In this document: positions 1-7,859 of the stretch, piece by piece
Position numbering within the stretch: position 1 is the first letter of the stretch
How the letters are laid out: each line of letters starts with the position of its first letter
Assembly: GCF_030409635.1 (NCBI RefSeq)
Contig: NZ_JAUFQF010000004.1
Coordinates: 2,266,241 to 2,330,240, forward strand
Direction: 5' to 3'
Length of the DNA stretch: 64,000 nucleotides
DNA from: Vibrio agarivorans
Lineage (GTDB): Bacteria; Pseudomonadota; Gammaproteobacteria; Enterobacterales; Vibrionaceae
Notes under the pieces: generated by a model
Told to the model about the DNA's origin: nothing
The model's database searches: none
The model's input: only the letters and a program-made list of their open reading frames with translations
Program-made: the position numbers and the translations under genes

Positions 1-1268
1 GAGTGGTAAAGAATGACCTTATTCTAGCTCTTACACGACCATATATCTCAGATGGACTGAAAGTGAGCATGTGTCCAGATAGCTACCATAACTCTTTATT
101 GAACCAACGTGTTGCAGCAATTAGAGCATATGTGAATCCTGAATATGCTTTTTTCATGTTGAGTAGTCCATATGTATTGAATACATATAAGAACCGCTTT
201 AGTGGTAGTGGCTTGCAACCAAATTTAAAAATGAGTGATGTTACAGAGCTTGTCATTCCTTTATGTTCTGAACAAGAACAACACCGTATCGTCGCAAAAG
301 TCGATGAACTAATGACACTCTGCGACCAACTAGAGCAACAAACCGAAGCCAGTATTGCGGCACATCAAGTATTAGTGGCAACGCTATTAGACACCCTAAC
401 CAACTCGGCAAACGCTGAAGAGCTAATGCAAAACTGGCAAATGGTTGCGGAGCACTTCGATACCCTGTTCACCACAGAAGAAAGCATTGACCAGTTAAAA
501 CAAACCATCCTGCAACTGGCGGTAATGGGTAAGCTTGTCCCACAAGACTCAAATGATGAACCTGCTGCAAAGCTGCTTGAGCGTATTGGGGAAGAAAAAG
601 CGCAGTTAATCAAAGAGAAGAAAATCAAAAAGCAAAAAGCACTACCGCCGATCGCTGATGATGAAAAGCCGTTTAAACTGCCAAATGGTTGGGAGTGGAG
701 TAAACTTCAAGACCTTTGTTTTAAAATCACCGATGGAGAGCATTCAACTCCAAAAAGGACTGAAACTGGACATTACTTGTTATCCGCAAGAAATGTGACT
801 AATGAGGGTATTATTTTAGGTGATGTTGATTATGTTCCTGATTTTGAATTTGCAAGGATAAGAAATAGATGTGACCCCAACATTGGAGATATTCTAATTT
901 CTTGTTCAGGTAGTGTTGGGCGTGTTGCTCTGGTTGATAGAGACAATGCTTATTCTATGGTTAGAAGTGCTGCAATGATCCGCCCTTGCAATACTAACTT
1001 ATCAAAAGAATATTTGGCTCTAATGTTGCGAAGTACTTATTTGCAATCTCAGATGAAAAACCGTTCGAAGCAATCAGCACAAGCAAATTTGTTCTTGGGT
1101 GCAATTAGTAACTTAGTTGGCGTTATTCCTCCATTGTGTGAGCAGGAAAGAATCGTTTTTAAAGTTTCTGAGCTGTTGGCTATCTGTGAACAGCTTAAGT
1201 TGTACATAAAAGATTCTAAGGCTACCCAACTAAACCTTACCGACACTATTGTTGAACAGGCGGTATAA
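1..1268 (+). CDS. hsdS: Type I restriction-modification specificity subunit HsdS, 5' end outside the window
   Basis: The open frame enters from the left edge, so the true start lies outside. HsdS recognises the two halves of the target site and docks two HsdM and two HsdR subunits. The visible 421 residues show the usual two-fold repeat: the end of target-recognition domain 1 (about residues 1-84), a conserved helix beginning IPLCSEQEQHRIVAKVDEL (about 85-114), a central spacer, a second recognition domain starting near LPNGWEWSKL, and a second copy of the helix motif (IPPLCEQERIVFKVSELL) near the C-terminus. Full-length family members are longer, so much of the first recognition domain is missing here. 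The stop is two bases before the next start, so hsdS and the following DUF262 gene were probably cotranscribed. The hsdM/hsdR partners would lie upstream, not visible. Confidence 0.9.
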   Translation, partial: VVKNDLILALTRPYISDGLKVSMCPDSYHNSLLNQRVAAIRAYVNPEYAFFMLSSPYVLNTYKNRFSGSGLQPNLKMSDVTELVIPLCSEQEQHRIVAKVDELMTLCDQLEQQTEASIAAHQVLVATLLDTLTNSANAEELMQNWQMVAEHFDTLFTTEESIDQLKQTILQLAVMGKLVPQDSNDEPAAKLLERIGEEKAQLIKEKKIKKQKALPPIADDEKPFKLPNGWEWSKLQDLCFKITDGEHSTPKRTETGHYLLSARNVTNEGIILGDVDYVPDFEFARIRNRCDPNIGDILISCSGSVGRVALVDRDNAYSMVRSAAMIRPCNTNLSKEYLALMLRSTYLQSQMKNRSKQSAQANLFLGAISNLVGVIPPLCEQERIVFKVSELLAICEQLKLYIKDSKATQLNLTDTIVEQAV

Positions 1269-1270
1269 CT

Positions 1271-1610
1271 ATGGCAGTTGTCTTCAATCAGCCTCAAACT
1301 ATTGCGCAGTTGCTAGAGCAAAAACTCACCATTCCTGAGTATCAGCGCCCGTACAAATGGCAACCCAAGCACGTTAATCAACTGATTGATGACATCTTTA
1401 ACCACCGCACTAAGCCTTGCTATCGGCTTGGTACGGTGGTACTGCATAAAGACAAAGATTCAAAAACCAACGAAGGAAAGGGCGCACTCAACATAGTCGA
1501 TGGTCAGCAACGCCTGCTTACCCCTAACGCTACTTTACACCATTCTGGATGGAGAAGAGAAAACCATCTCATCAACTCTTCTTGAGCACAGATTTGAAGC
1601 CTCGGTCAGT
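1271..1610 (+). pseudogene. DUF262 (GmrSD N-terminal type) gene remnant, frameshifted and truncated
   Basis: The first 84 residues match the start of DUF262/ParB-like nuclease-fold proteins: IPEYQRPYKWQ, then the family signature IVDGQQRLLT. The frame then leaves the family and stops at 1585. In the +1 frame the expected continuation, LTLLYTILDGEEKTISSTL, follows immediately. Removing one C from the CCCC run at 1521-1524 restores QQRLLTLTLLYTILDGEE. Family resemblance then fades after about 1610 and the integrase gene lies just beyond, so the gene is broken twice: by a one-base change and by loss of the rest. DUF262 proteins are often encoded beside type I R-M genes and in defence islands. 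The end coordinate is approximate. Confidence 0.75.
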
Positions 1611-1616
1611 ATCATG

Positions 1617-1636
1617 GTGACCCTTTGCAGGGTCAC
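1617..1636. repeat. Perfect 8-bp hairpin between the DUF262 remnant and the integrase gene
   Basis: GTGACCCT at 1617-1624 and AGGGTCAC at 1629-1636 pair perfectly around a TTGC loop. It lies 45 bases past the integrase stop codon, so it could end or stabilise the integrase transcript, but no T-run follows on either strand. It may also be a relic of the event that truncated the DUF262 gene. Confidence 0.4.
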
Positions 1637-1681
1637 AGATTCAAGGTATGGAAGTACAGTTGCACAGACAGACTTACTGTT

Positions 1682-2968
1682 TTACTTCATCTGGTGCATC
1701 AACTTGTTTATGTGTTTGTTGAGTGCTCGTTCCCAAATTTCTAACCCTTCGCGCTTTTCATCCAAGTACTCGTACATGTCATAGTGTTTGCCAGATACAT
1801 CGCTGATTGCATGGCCTTGAATTCTGTCCCGATACTCTTTGGAGATTTTCGCTTGTCCACCAAGTGTTTTTACAGTTCTACGAAAGTCTCTAGCTACAAA
1901 AGGGCGAACCTTTGTAGCTTTTTTGTAGGTTAAAATTGCTTGGGCAATGGTGTTTGTAGGCATGTGCTCTTGAACATTGGTCTTCTTAAAAAAAACGAAT
2001 GGGCTTTCACAGCTTGATTGCTCTTTAACATCTTTTAATATTTTGATGGCTGAATCAGTTAGGGGGACAATGTGAGGCTTTTTGGTTTTCTCAAACTCCT
2101 CTCGAATAAGGACTGTTTTTTGCTCGAAGTCAACTTCCGACCATTTTATCGTGACTACTTCATGAGGTCGTTGACCACCAAGGTAAAAACATAGTCTTAG
2201 TACTTGGCGAGTTTGATATGCGAAATTTAAATCGCTATACCTGTACTCCATGTCAAAAAGAAGCTGAGATACCTCCTCCCATGTCATGTAGTGTGTTCCT
2301 GCTCGTTCTGCTTGAGTTTGTTTCGGAATATCAGATATTGGGTTACCAATAACACCAAACTTGATGTCTCGGTTTTGATATTTAGGGTCATTATCGTTAC
2401 GTAACGCAAAGTTAAACGCGGCATGAAGGATTGAGCGCAGCTTATTGCTTTTAGGTTCGAAGCCTTCTTCGATGGGTATGGCTAAAGGTTGGATAAAGTC
2501 CTCAGCTTTGAAATCTTTTGCTTTTTTATGTATGTCTATATAAGGGTAGACGTTATCAACTATTTTCTTTAGCTCGTTTTCATAACCTCGATTACCATTA
2601 CTTTTTTTGTCTTCGGTAAACATGAGCATTAATTGTTCAAATGTTCCAGCTTTTTTAGCGTCAAGCGCTTCTTGTTTCTTGGTATCGGTGCGTTGTTTAA
2701 GCTCCTCTTTAGGATCAAGTCCCTGAGACAACATTCCGCTGTACTCTTTCGTAAGATCACGAGCCTGAGAAAGCGTCATACCAGGCAGTTTACCTAGAGC
2801 GATAAAGACAGGTTTTGTGTTTTTAAAATACCTAAACTTAAAGCTCTTTGAACCAGATGGACTGACTTGAACTGCTAGTCTACCTTTCCCTCGCTCGCCC
2901 GACTTGTCCCATCGATAATAAGGAGTGCTTTTGGGTTTGAAGGATTTAATCTCTTTTGCTGTGAGCAT
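1682..2968 (-). CDS. Tyrosine-type site-specific integrase (P4-like family)
   Basis: Tyrosine recombinase that would integrate and excise the island. The N-terminus (LTAKEIKSFKPKSTPYYRWD, then GRLAVQVSPSGSKSFKFRY) is the DUF4102-type arm-binding domain of P4-like integrases. The catalytic half shows the first arginine in LGGQRPHEV, a lysine region (KKPHIVPLT), the second box as ARDFRRT instead of the common HxLRRT, GHA in IQGHAISDV, and the nucleophile tyrosine region HYDMYEY. The frame stays open to a TTG at 3025, but three copies of a 12-base repeat fill that stretch and an AGGT precedes the ATG at 2968, so I place the start there (428 aa). It reads away from the tRNA-derived attachment site 190 bp upstream. 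It is adjacent to the defence genes and is probably the island's own integrase. Confidence 0.88.
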   Translation of the reverse strand: MLTAKEIKSFKPKSTPYYRWDKSGERGKGRLAVQVSPSGSKSFKFRYFKNTKPVFIALGKLPGMTLSQARDLTKEYSGMLSQGLDPKEELKQRTDTKKQEALDAKKAGTFEQLMLMFTEDKKSNGNRGYENELKKIVDNVYPYIDIHKKAKDFKAEDFIQPLAIPIEEGFEPKSNKLRSILHAAFNFALRNDNDPKYQNRDIKFGVIGNPISDIPKQTQAERAGTHYMTWEEVSQLLFDMEYRYSDLNFAYQTRQVLRLCFYLGGQRPHEVVTIKWSEVDFEQKTVLIREEFEKTKKPHIVPLTDSAIKILKDVKEQSSCESPFVFFKKTNVQEHMPTNTIAQAILTYKKATKVRPFVARDFRRTVKTLGGQAKISKEYRDRIQGHAISDVSGKHYDMYEYLDEKREGLEIWERALNKHINKLMHQMK

Positions 2969-2985
2969 GTCGTTACCTATATCCG

Positions 2986-3029
2986 TTACTTGACTAACAT
3001 TAAATTTAGTCAAGTAACTAGTCAAGTAA
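2986..3029. promoter_or_regulatory. Three copies of a 12-bp motif just upstream of the integrase start
   Basis: TTACTTGACTAA (2986-2997) is inverted relative to TTAGTCAAGTAA (3006-3017), and a near-identical CTAGTCAAGTAA (3018-3029) follows directly. The first two form a perfect 12-bp inverted repeat with an 8-bp spacer. The position, 18-61 bp upstream of the proposed ATG, suits an operator for autoregulation of the integrase or an excisionase-binding site. The assignment is an inference from arrangement only. Confidence 0.6.
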
Positions 3030-3042
3030 GGAAGTGGTTTTG

Positions 3043-3153
3043 TGTAGTTATATGTAATGGTAAGTGATATTCCCCAGCTTCGGTTGGATATTATTACACT
3101 GATTTTAAAGGTTTTTTTATGTGTGCGTGATTGTATGTAATCATGTAACTACA
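3043..3153. repeat. Separated inverted repeat flanking the attachment region (possible integrase arm sites)
   Basis: TGTAGTTATATG at 3043-3054 and CATGTAACTACA at 3142-3153 are inverted copies matching at 11 of 12 positions, about 87 bp apart, between the integrase gene and the tRNA-derived core. Tyrosine integrases bind short arm sites outside the core, so these are candidates. No other copies were seen. Confidence 0.4.
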
Positions 3154-3156
3154 TCA

Positions 3157-3201
3157 CTTCTAAGGATGTGGTCGTAGGTTCGAATCCTACAGGGCGTGCC
3201 A
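3157..3201 (+). other. Attachment site: 3' half of a tRNA gene, probably tRNA-Arg(UCU)
   Basis: The sequence has a tRNA-like T arm (GTAGG, loop TTCGAAT, CCTAC at 3175-3190), a 3' acceptor strand AGGGCGT, a G and CCA (3199-3201). The upstream CTTCTAA at 3157-3163 matches an anticodon loop with UCU in it, flanked by ACATC and GATGT. Nothing further upstream resembles a D arm or the 5' acceptor strand, so this is a fragment, not a working tRNA. Integrases of this family insert at tRNA 3' ends, leaving such a copy. The tRNA identity is from memory of Arg(UCU) tRNA 3' ends and is less certain than the att-site call. Confidence 0.75.
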
Positions 3202-3210
3202 TATTCTATA

Positions 3211-3243
3211 AGGCCTGACAACTTTTTAAGTTGTCGGGCCTTT
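3211..3243 (+). terminator. Rho-independent terminator, probably native to the interrupted tRNA gene
   Basis: AGGCCTGACAACTT (3211-3224) pairs with AAGTTGTCGGGCCT (3228-3241) with one T-G pair, followed by a T run. It sits 9 bp after the tRNA CCA, as expected for the original tRNA terminator left on the chromosomal side of the att site. Confidence 0.85.
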
Positions 3244-3399
3244 GTCGTTTTATGAGCCAGAGGTCGAGTTATTGGTTCACTTAAAATTGGCTAAACCTAA
3301 ACATAGTCATTTGACGTTTTAGTTAGTTACAAAATGCTAATGTCGTCACCCGCCTAGAAGATTTCGATATTTATTTAGCAGACTAACTTTGTATCTTCA

Positions 3400-4230
3400 C
3401 TATCTAAGTGCCTTTTGCAACTGAATCAAACACTCTTTATCCAATATTGGATGAGAATCCACGCTGGTAATCAAAGCAATATCGACGTTGGGAAGTGGTG
3501 GCATACCATCAAGTATTTTCAAATCAGGTGAAACACTGAGTCTACCCATTGCTCCGATGGCAATGCCTGATCGTACGATAGCGCGCTGCGCTGACGCGGT
3601 GTTGCAGCAGGTCATCAGTTGATAATTGATGCCTTGTTTAGTTAAGCCATCAATGGCGGCTGCATGGTATTTGCAATCAGTTTGGAACAGCGCCAAGGGG
3701 AGTGCCTGACAATTGGTTAAATCAAAGCTGGGGTGACTAATCCATACACCGCTATCACTTGTTAGCCAATGTCCTTCTTCACTTTCTGGTGAGCGAGTGA
3801 CGATAGCGGCGTCTAACTCTCCACGATCCAGTTTGTCTCTCAGTGAAACACTAGGGTCGCTAAATACATGAATTGACCAAGTCGGTTCAGCTTGTTGTAA
3901 TACCTTAATTATTTGAGGCAAGATGCTGTCATTGTAGTCTTCTGGGCAGCCCAAGCGCAGAGGGCGCTTGTTTTCATAGCGTTTGACTTGTTTTATAGCT
4001 TGGTTATGCAAACTCACAAGCTGCTCAGCGTGGGTTCGCAATGCGAGTCCTGCTTCACTCAAGACAAGATTACGTCCTTCTTTTTCAAACAAGCTGACAT
4101 TAAGCTCCTCTTCCAATTTGCGCATCTGGGCGCTAAAAGCAGATTGAGTGCGGTGAATCTGTTTTGCTGCGCGAGTAAAGCTCCCTGTTTCGACAAAAGC
4201 AAGAAAACTGCGTAGCGCGTCGATATCCAT
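3400..4230 (-). CDS. LysR-family transcriptional regulator
   Basis: 276 residues. The N-terminal 60 residues are a LysR winged helix-turn-helix (LRSFLAFVETGSFTRAAKQI, then RTQSAFSAQMRKLEEELNVSLFEK), followed by a linker helix and a periplasmic-binding-protein-like effector domain (RPLRLGCPEDYNDSILPQI onward). The effector is not predictable. It is divergent from the GST-like gene with a 128-bp shared control region, the classic LysR arrangement, so that gene may be its target. The start ATG at 4230 is the first residue of the HTH domain; no strong ribosome binding site is visible. Confidence 0.88.
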   Translation of the reverse strand: MDIDALRSFLAFVETGSFTRAAKQIHRTQSAFSAQMRKLEEELNVSLFEKEGRNLVLSEAGLALRTHAEQLVSLHNQAIKQVKRYENKRPLRLGCPEDYNDSILPQIIKVLQQAEPTWSIHVFSDPSVSLRDKLDRGELDAAIVTRSPESEEGHWLTSDSGVWISHPSFDLTNCQALPLALFQTDCKYHAAAIDGLTKQGINYQLMTCCNTASAQRAIVRSGIAIGAMGRLSVSPDLKILDGMPPLPNVDIALITSVDSHPILDKECLIQLQKALR

Positions 4231-4358
4231 CCTAAACTGTCATCCATCGATTATTTTGAAGTGTTCTATTTAAACTATCCGTTAGTGCTTGATAAAACAA
4301 TTGGATATTGTGGTTTCTGACAAAAGACACTCACTCAACACACATCATGGAGGCATTG

Positions 4359-5009
4359 ATGCAGCTATATATTGGTAACCAAAACTACTCAACCTGGTCA
4401 CTTCGAGCATGGCTAATTTTCTCTGAATTCAACTTGGATGTAGAAATCATCAAGTTAAGACTATTCAGTGAAGAGTTTTACACAAAACTTGAGCCCATTA
4501 ATCCTGCAGCAAAAGTACCAACGTTAGTCGACCAAGGCACGGCAGTATGGGATTCACTAGCGATTTTAGAGTACATCAATGAACAGTACCTAGATGGACT
4601 AGCATGGCCTAAAGATGCGATTGAACGAGCTAAAGCCAGATCGATTGCAGCAGAAATGCACTCAGGCTTCAATGATCTCAGAAATGAACTACCAATGAAT
4701 ATTCGTGCTATCAGACGGGTAGCACTTAGCGAAGGGGCTAGAAATGACATTGCTCGGATTGAACAAATCTGGGCTGAGCAAAGTGAACAGCATTGGGGAG
4801 AATGGTTGTTTGGAGAGTGGTCAATTGCCGATGCGATGTTTGCGCCCGTAGCTTTACGCTTTCAAACTTATGGTATTGAGTTGTCTGCGGCAGCAACAGC
4901 CTATCAGCAAAAGGTGCTGGCAAGTGCTTCGATGCAACGTTGGATACAAGAAGCGAGTTTAGAAACAGAGGTTGTTATTGAAGATGAGGCAGGAGAGCCA
5001 TTGGAGTAG
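4359..5009 (+). CDS. Glutathione S-transferase family protein
   Basis: 216 residues from the ATG at 4359, chosen because GGAG at 4349-4352 precedes it and because MQLYIGNQNYSTWSLRAWL is a standard GST N-terminus. An upstream in-frame start at 4308 would add 17 residues with no family resemblance. The thioredoxin-like domain (about 1-80) contains NYSTWSLRAW, the glutathione-contact loop KVPTL and WDSLAILEYINEQ (the usual ES pair is DS here). The rest is an all-helical C-terminal domain with FGEWSIADAMFAPV. Members conjugate or reduce substrates with glutathione in the cytoplasm; the substrate is unknown. It is divergent from the LysR gene. Confidence 0.85.
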   Translation: MQLYIGNQNYSTWSLRAWLIFSEFNLDVEIIKLRLFSEEFYTKLEPINPAAKVPTLVDQGTAVWDSLAILEYINEQYLDGLAWPKDAIERAKARSIAAEMHSGFNDLRNELPMNIRAIRRVALSEGARNDIARIEQIWAEQSEQHWGEWLFGEWSIADAMFAPVALRFQTYGIELSAAATAYQQKVLASASMQRWIQEASLETEVVIEDEAGEPLE

Positions 5010-5209
5010 GTGTCTATTTAGGTTATTCGGCAATATAGTCTCATTGGTGATGTTAGCTATACGCGGTCTAGCCCCACAATTGACAAAGCGTAGTGAGAGT
5101 TCCATCCGTCATATGTGATTGGTTTGAAGGGTTATGAAAAGTTAAAGTGAGTCCAAGTTGAGCCGTTGCTCAGTCAATACACAATTAACTTTCTCACTTG
5201 GAGCCAACT

Positions 5210-6181
5210 ATGTGTACTCGTATTATCTATCAAACTCAATCTGAAAAATTTATTACTGGTCGCGGTATGGACTGGAACGATCCGACGTCTAAGTTCGCTG
5301 TCATTGCTATGCCTCGTGGTTATAAGCAAAGTGGAGGGAACTACCCGAATGCCCTTACTTGGACCTCAAAATATGGTTCAGTCTTTACGTCAATGTATGA
5401 TGCAGCGTCATCTGATGGCATGAATGAGGCAGGCTTGGTTGCAAACGCTCTTTATTTTGCAGAAGCGGATTACGGCGACTACACAAAATCAGACAAGCCT
5501 GTTATCTCAGTTGGTGCGTGGGCACAATATTTCTTAGATAACTTTGCCACCGTTGCTGAAGCCGTTGAAGCAATGCGTGAGCCTGCGTTTATCATTTGTG
5601 CTCCATTACTTGCCAATGGCAGACCGGCTACTGCACATATTTCTTTGTCTGATGAAAGCGGAGATTCAGCAATTCTAGAGTACATTGATGGTGAACTGAC
5701 GATCCACCATAGCAATGAATATACAGTGATGACCAACTCTCCAACGTTTGATGAGCAATTGGCTATCAATAAGTACTGGAAGCTTGTAGGAGGCAATCGC
5801 ATGCTACCAGGTACTATCAATGCAGCGGATCGCTTTGTTCGTGTCGACTATTTACTTGAGAGTACGCCGAAGTTTGAAGATGGCAAGATGGCGACTGCAG
5901 CGGCGATGTCTATCATGCGCTCAATCGGTGTACCTCTAGGTATGGAAGATCCAGATCATCCAAATATCTCAGCGACTCTATGGCGTTCGCTTGGTGATCA
6001 TAGTAACAAAACGTACTACCTAGAGTCTTCACGCCAGCCTGCGCTTTTCTGGGTAGATCTAAACAAACTGGATCTTAGTGAAGGTGCTTCGATTAAAGGT
6101 ATTGTTGTTGATGGTCCAGAAAATCAGTTTGGTGATGTGACTAATCAACTTACCCCAATGGATACGATCACTTGGATGTAA
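5210..6181 (+). CDS. Linear amide C-N hydrolase, choloylglycine hydrolase / penicillin V acylase family
   Basis: 323 residues. An Ntn-hydrolase: after Met removal Cys2 (MCTRIIYQ) becomes both N-terminus and nucleophile, which fixes the start at 5210 with GGAG at 5200-5203. Other family positions are visible: GRGMDWN near residue 20, NEAGLVANALYF near residue 75, TNSPTFDEQL, and NAADRFVRVDYLL. Members cleave penicillin V or conjugated bile salts, and some Gram-negative ones degrade acyl-homoserine lactones. No signal peptide is evident, so it may be cytoplasmic. It stands alone, with a terminator 40 bp downstream. The substrate cannot be told from sequence. Confidence 0.85.
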   Translation: MCTRIIYQTQSEKFITGRGMDWNDPTSKFAVIAMPRGYKQSGGNYPNALTWTSKYGSVFTSMYDAASSDGMNEAGLVANALYFAEADYGDYTKSDKPVISVGAWAQYFLDNFATVAEAVEAMREPAFIICAPLLANGRPATAHISLSDESGDSAILEYIDGELTIHHSNEYTVMTNSPTFDEQLAINKYWKLVGGNRMLPGTINAADRFVRVDYLLESTPKFEDGKMATAAAMSIMRSIGVPLGMEDPDHPNISATLWRSLGDHSNKTYYLESSRQPALFWVDLNKLDLSEGASIKGIVVDGPENQFGDVTNQLTPMDTITWM

Positions 6182-6221
6182 TTAAAAGCCGACGTAGTTA
6201 AATATTGGTCGCTTTATTCTT

Positions 6222-6247
6222 AAGGTCTAGCTTTTGCTAGACCTTTT
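6222..6247 (+). terminator. Terminator of the amide hydrolase gene
   Basis: AAGGTCTAGC / GCTAGACCTT with a TTTT loop, followed by T residues, 41 bp past the stop codon. Confidence 0.85.
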
Positions 6248-6333
6248 GTGATTGTAAGAGGGGGATGAAGAATGCAATAGGATGCTGAATAAGTCTCTGT
6301 GCAAGTATTTCTCCTCACAATTGATGTTAACTC

Positions 6334-6363
6334 GATCAAACATTCTGAATATCGAATGTGATC
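6334..6363. promoter_or_regulatory. Imperfect inverted repeat upstream of the alginate lyase gene
   Basis: GATCAAACATTC (6334-6345) and GAATGTGATC (6354-6363) pair apart from two extra A residues, separated by 8 bp. It is about 90 bp before the alginate lyase start and might be an operator for substrate-dependent control. The right half carries TGTGATC, but the full site does not match the CRP consensus. Confidence 0.3.
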
Positions 6364-6451
6364 AGGTTAATAGAACTTCATCTTGTTACTTTTTGTTTCT
6401 AACTGCATCAATATCATACTGTATTACAATAACACAGAAGGAAATTGAACG

Positions 6452-7498
6452 ATGAACAAGAAGCAGGTACTTACCAGTGCAATCCTACTCTCCCTAGCTT
6501 CTGGGGCGTTTGCCGCCGTCGCGAACAATGGTGTGTCTTATCCCGTTCCAGCGGATAACTTTGATATGCGTAATTGGAAAATCACGATTCCATCAGACAT
6601 AAATCAAGACGGACGAGTGGATGAGATTGAAGGGGTAGCGATGATGAGTTACTCACATGAAGATTTCTTCTTCCTTAACGAAGATGGTCATCTTGTTTTT
6701 GAGGTTCACAATAAAGCGATCACAACCAAAAACTCAAAGAATGCTCGTTCGGAACTGCGTCAAATGGCACGTGGTGCTGATTTCTCGATTGGTACGCATG
6801 ATCATTTGAATAACTGGGCACTATCAAGCCACTCTCAAGCAGAGGAGTTTAGTGCAATTGGAGGTGTGTTAGAGGCGACTTTGAAAGTCGATCACGTCTC
6901 AGTGAACGCGAAGTACCCTGAAAAATATCCAGCGCATTCGGTTGTCGTAGGACAAATTCACGCTGAGAAAGACAACGCACAAATTAAAGCAGAAACGGGC
7001 TATGGCCACGGCAACGAGCCTATCAAGATCTTCTATAAAAAATTCCCTGGCCACAAAATGGGCTCTGTTTTCTGGAACTATGAGCGTAACCTAGCGAAAA
7101 ATGACCCTGACCGTATCGATATTGCTTACCCAGTATGGGGTAATACATGGGAAAACCCAGCAGAGCCGGGTGATGCTGGTATCGCGCTAGGTGAAGAGTT
7201 CAGTTACCGAATTGAAGTCAAGGGTACGATGATGCTTTTGAAGTTTGACACTGAGCGTCATGATACGGTGACTTACGAAATTGACTTGAGTAAAGGTGTG
7301 GATGACAAAGACTATCCATCAGGCTATGCAAAAGATGCGTTTTACTTTAAAGCTGGGGCGTATGGGCAGTGTAGCGCGCAAGACTCTCATCCAGTTTGGG
7401 GCCCAGGCTGTGCTGGCACAGGCGACTTCAAAGTGGACAAAGCGAATGGCGACTACAATAGCGTGACATTTTCGGCGCTTAAACTTAACGGTAAATAG
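6452..7498 (+). CDS. Secreted alginate lyase, polysaccharide lyase family 7
   Basis: 348 residues with a signal peptide (MNKKQVLTSAILLSLASGAF, cleavage probably after AFA). The three PL7 signature strands are present: RSELR at residues 99-103, QIH at 168-170 and YFKAGAYGQ at 298-306 with the catalytic Tyr304. PL7 enzymes cut alginate by beta-elimination, giving unsaturated oligosaccharides. A single catalytic domain fills the protein; no carbohydrate-binding module was seen. C308 and C320 could form a disulfide. NQDGRVDEIEG near residue 51 resembles a calcium loop. GAAGGAAATT precedes the ATG. It is monocistronic with its own terminator, and no alginate uptake or KDG-pathway genes are in the window, so the rest of the pathway must be elsewhere. 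Confidence 0.92.
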   Translation: MNKKQVLTSAILLSLASGAFAAVANNGVSYPVPADNFDMRNWKITIPSDINQDGRVDEIEGVAMMSYSHEDFFFLNEDGHLVFEVHNKAITTKNSKNARSELRQMARGADFSIGTHDHLNNWALSSHSQAEEFSAIGGVLEATLKVDHVSVNAKYPEKYPAHSVVVGQIHAEKDNAQIKAETGYGHGNEPIKIFYKKFPGHKMGSVFWNYERNLAKNDPDRIDIAYPVWGNTWENPAEPGDAGIALGEEFSYRIEVKGTMMLLKFDTERHDTVTYEIDLSKGVDDKDYPSGYAKDAFYFKAGAYGQCSAQDSHPVWGPGCAGTGDFKVDKANGDYNSVTFSALKLNGK

Positions 7499-7528
7499 TC
7501 AAAATCTGAAATAGATATTTCGAACTTT

Positions 7529-7562
7529 AAAGGCAGAATGGGTACTATCCATTCTGCCTTTT
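7529..7562 (+). terminator. Terminator of the alginate lyase gene
   Basis: AAAGGCAGAATGG pairs perfectly with CCATTCTGCCTTT, ending in a short T run, 31 bp past the stop codon. Confidence 0.9.
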
Positions 7563-7859
7563 CTAGTTTATGGGCTACCCCATATATTTAATGTGGGTGT
7601 TTGAATGCCAATACTACTTTGGGGTTATAACTATTGAAGTGATATTGGTGCGCTACGCACTAATATTATGCATCCTCATGTTGTCAATAGTGCGACGCTT
7701 GGTTAAGTGTTTATTATATATAGTTTTTTCAAGTTGGCATGTAACTTGGAACAACGAATCCATAAAAGAAATAAAAGAATGGATATGAATGATAAATAAA
7801 ATGCACATTCACTATTCAATCGATGGATTAATAAAGTCATGCTCAACAGGAGAAATTGT
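7563..7859. other. AT-rich intergenic region before the nitrate-type ABC operon
   Basis: No convincing gene. An open frame of 72 codons starts at 7570 but has no ribosome binding site and no recognisable family. The region presumably holds the promoter of the downstream operon. No clear operator was found. Confidence 0.4.

Noticed and set aside
3121..3201. A complete tRNA gene
   Set aside because: Only the anticodon loop, T arm and 3' acceptor strand are seen; no D arm or 5' acceptor strand is upstream.
6354..6372. CRP site before the alginate lyase
   Set aside because: TGTGATC is present but the inverted second half (TCACA) is not at the right spacing.
7570..7788. 72-codon plus-strand open frame
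   Set aside because: No ribosome binding site, no family resemblance, in a promoter-like AT-rich region; chance frame.
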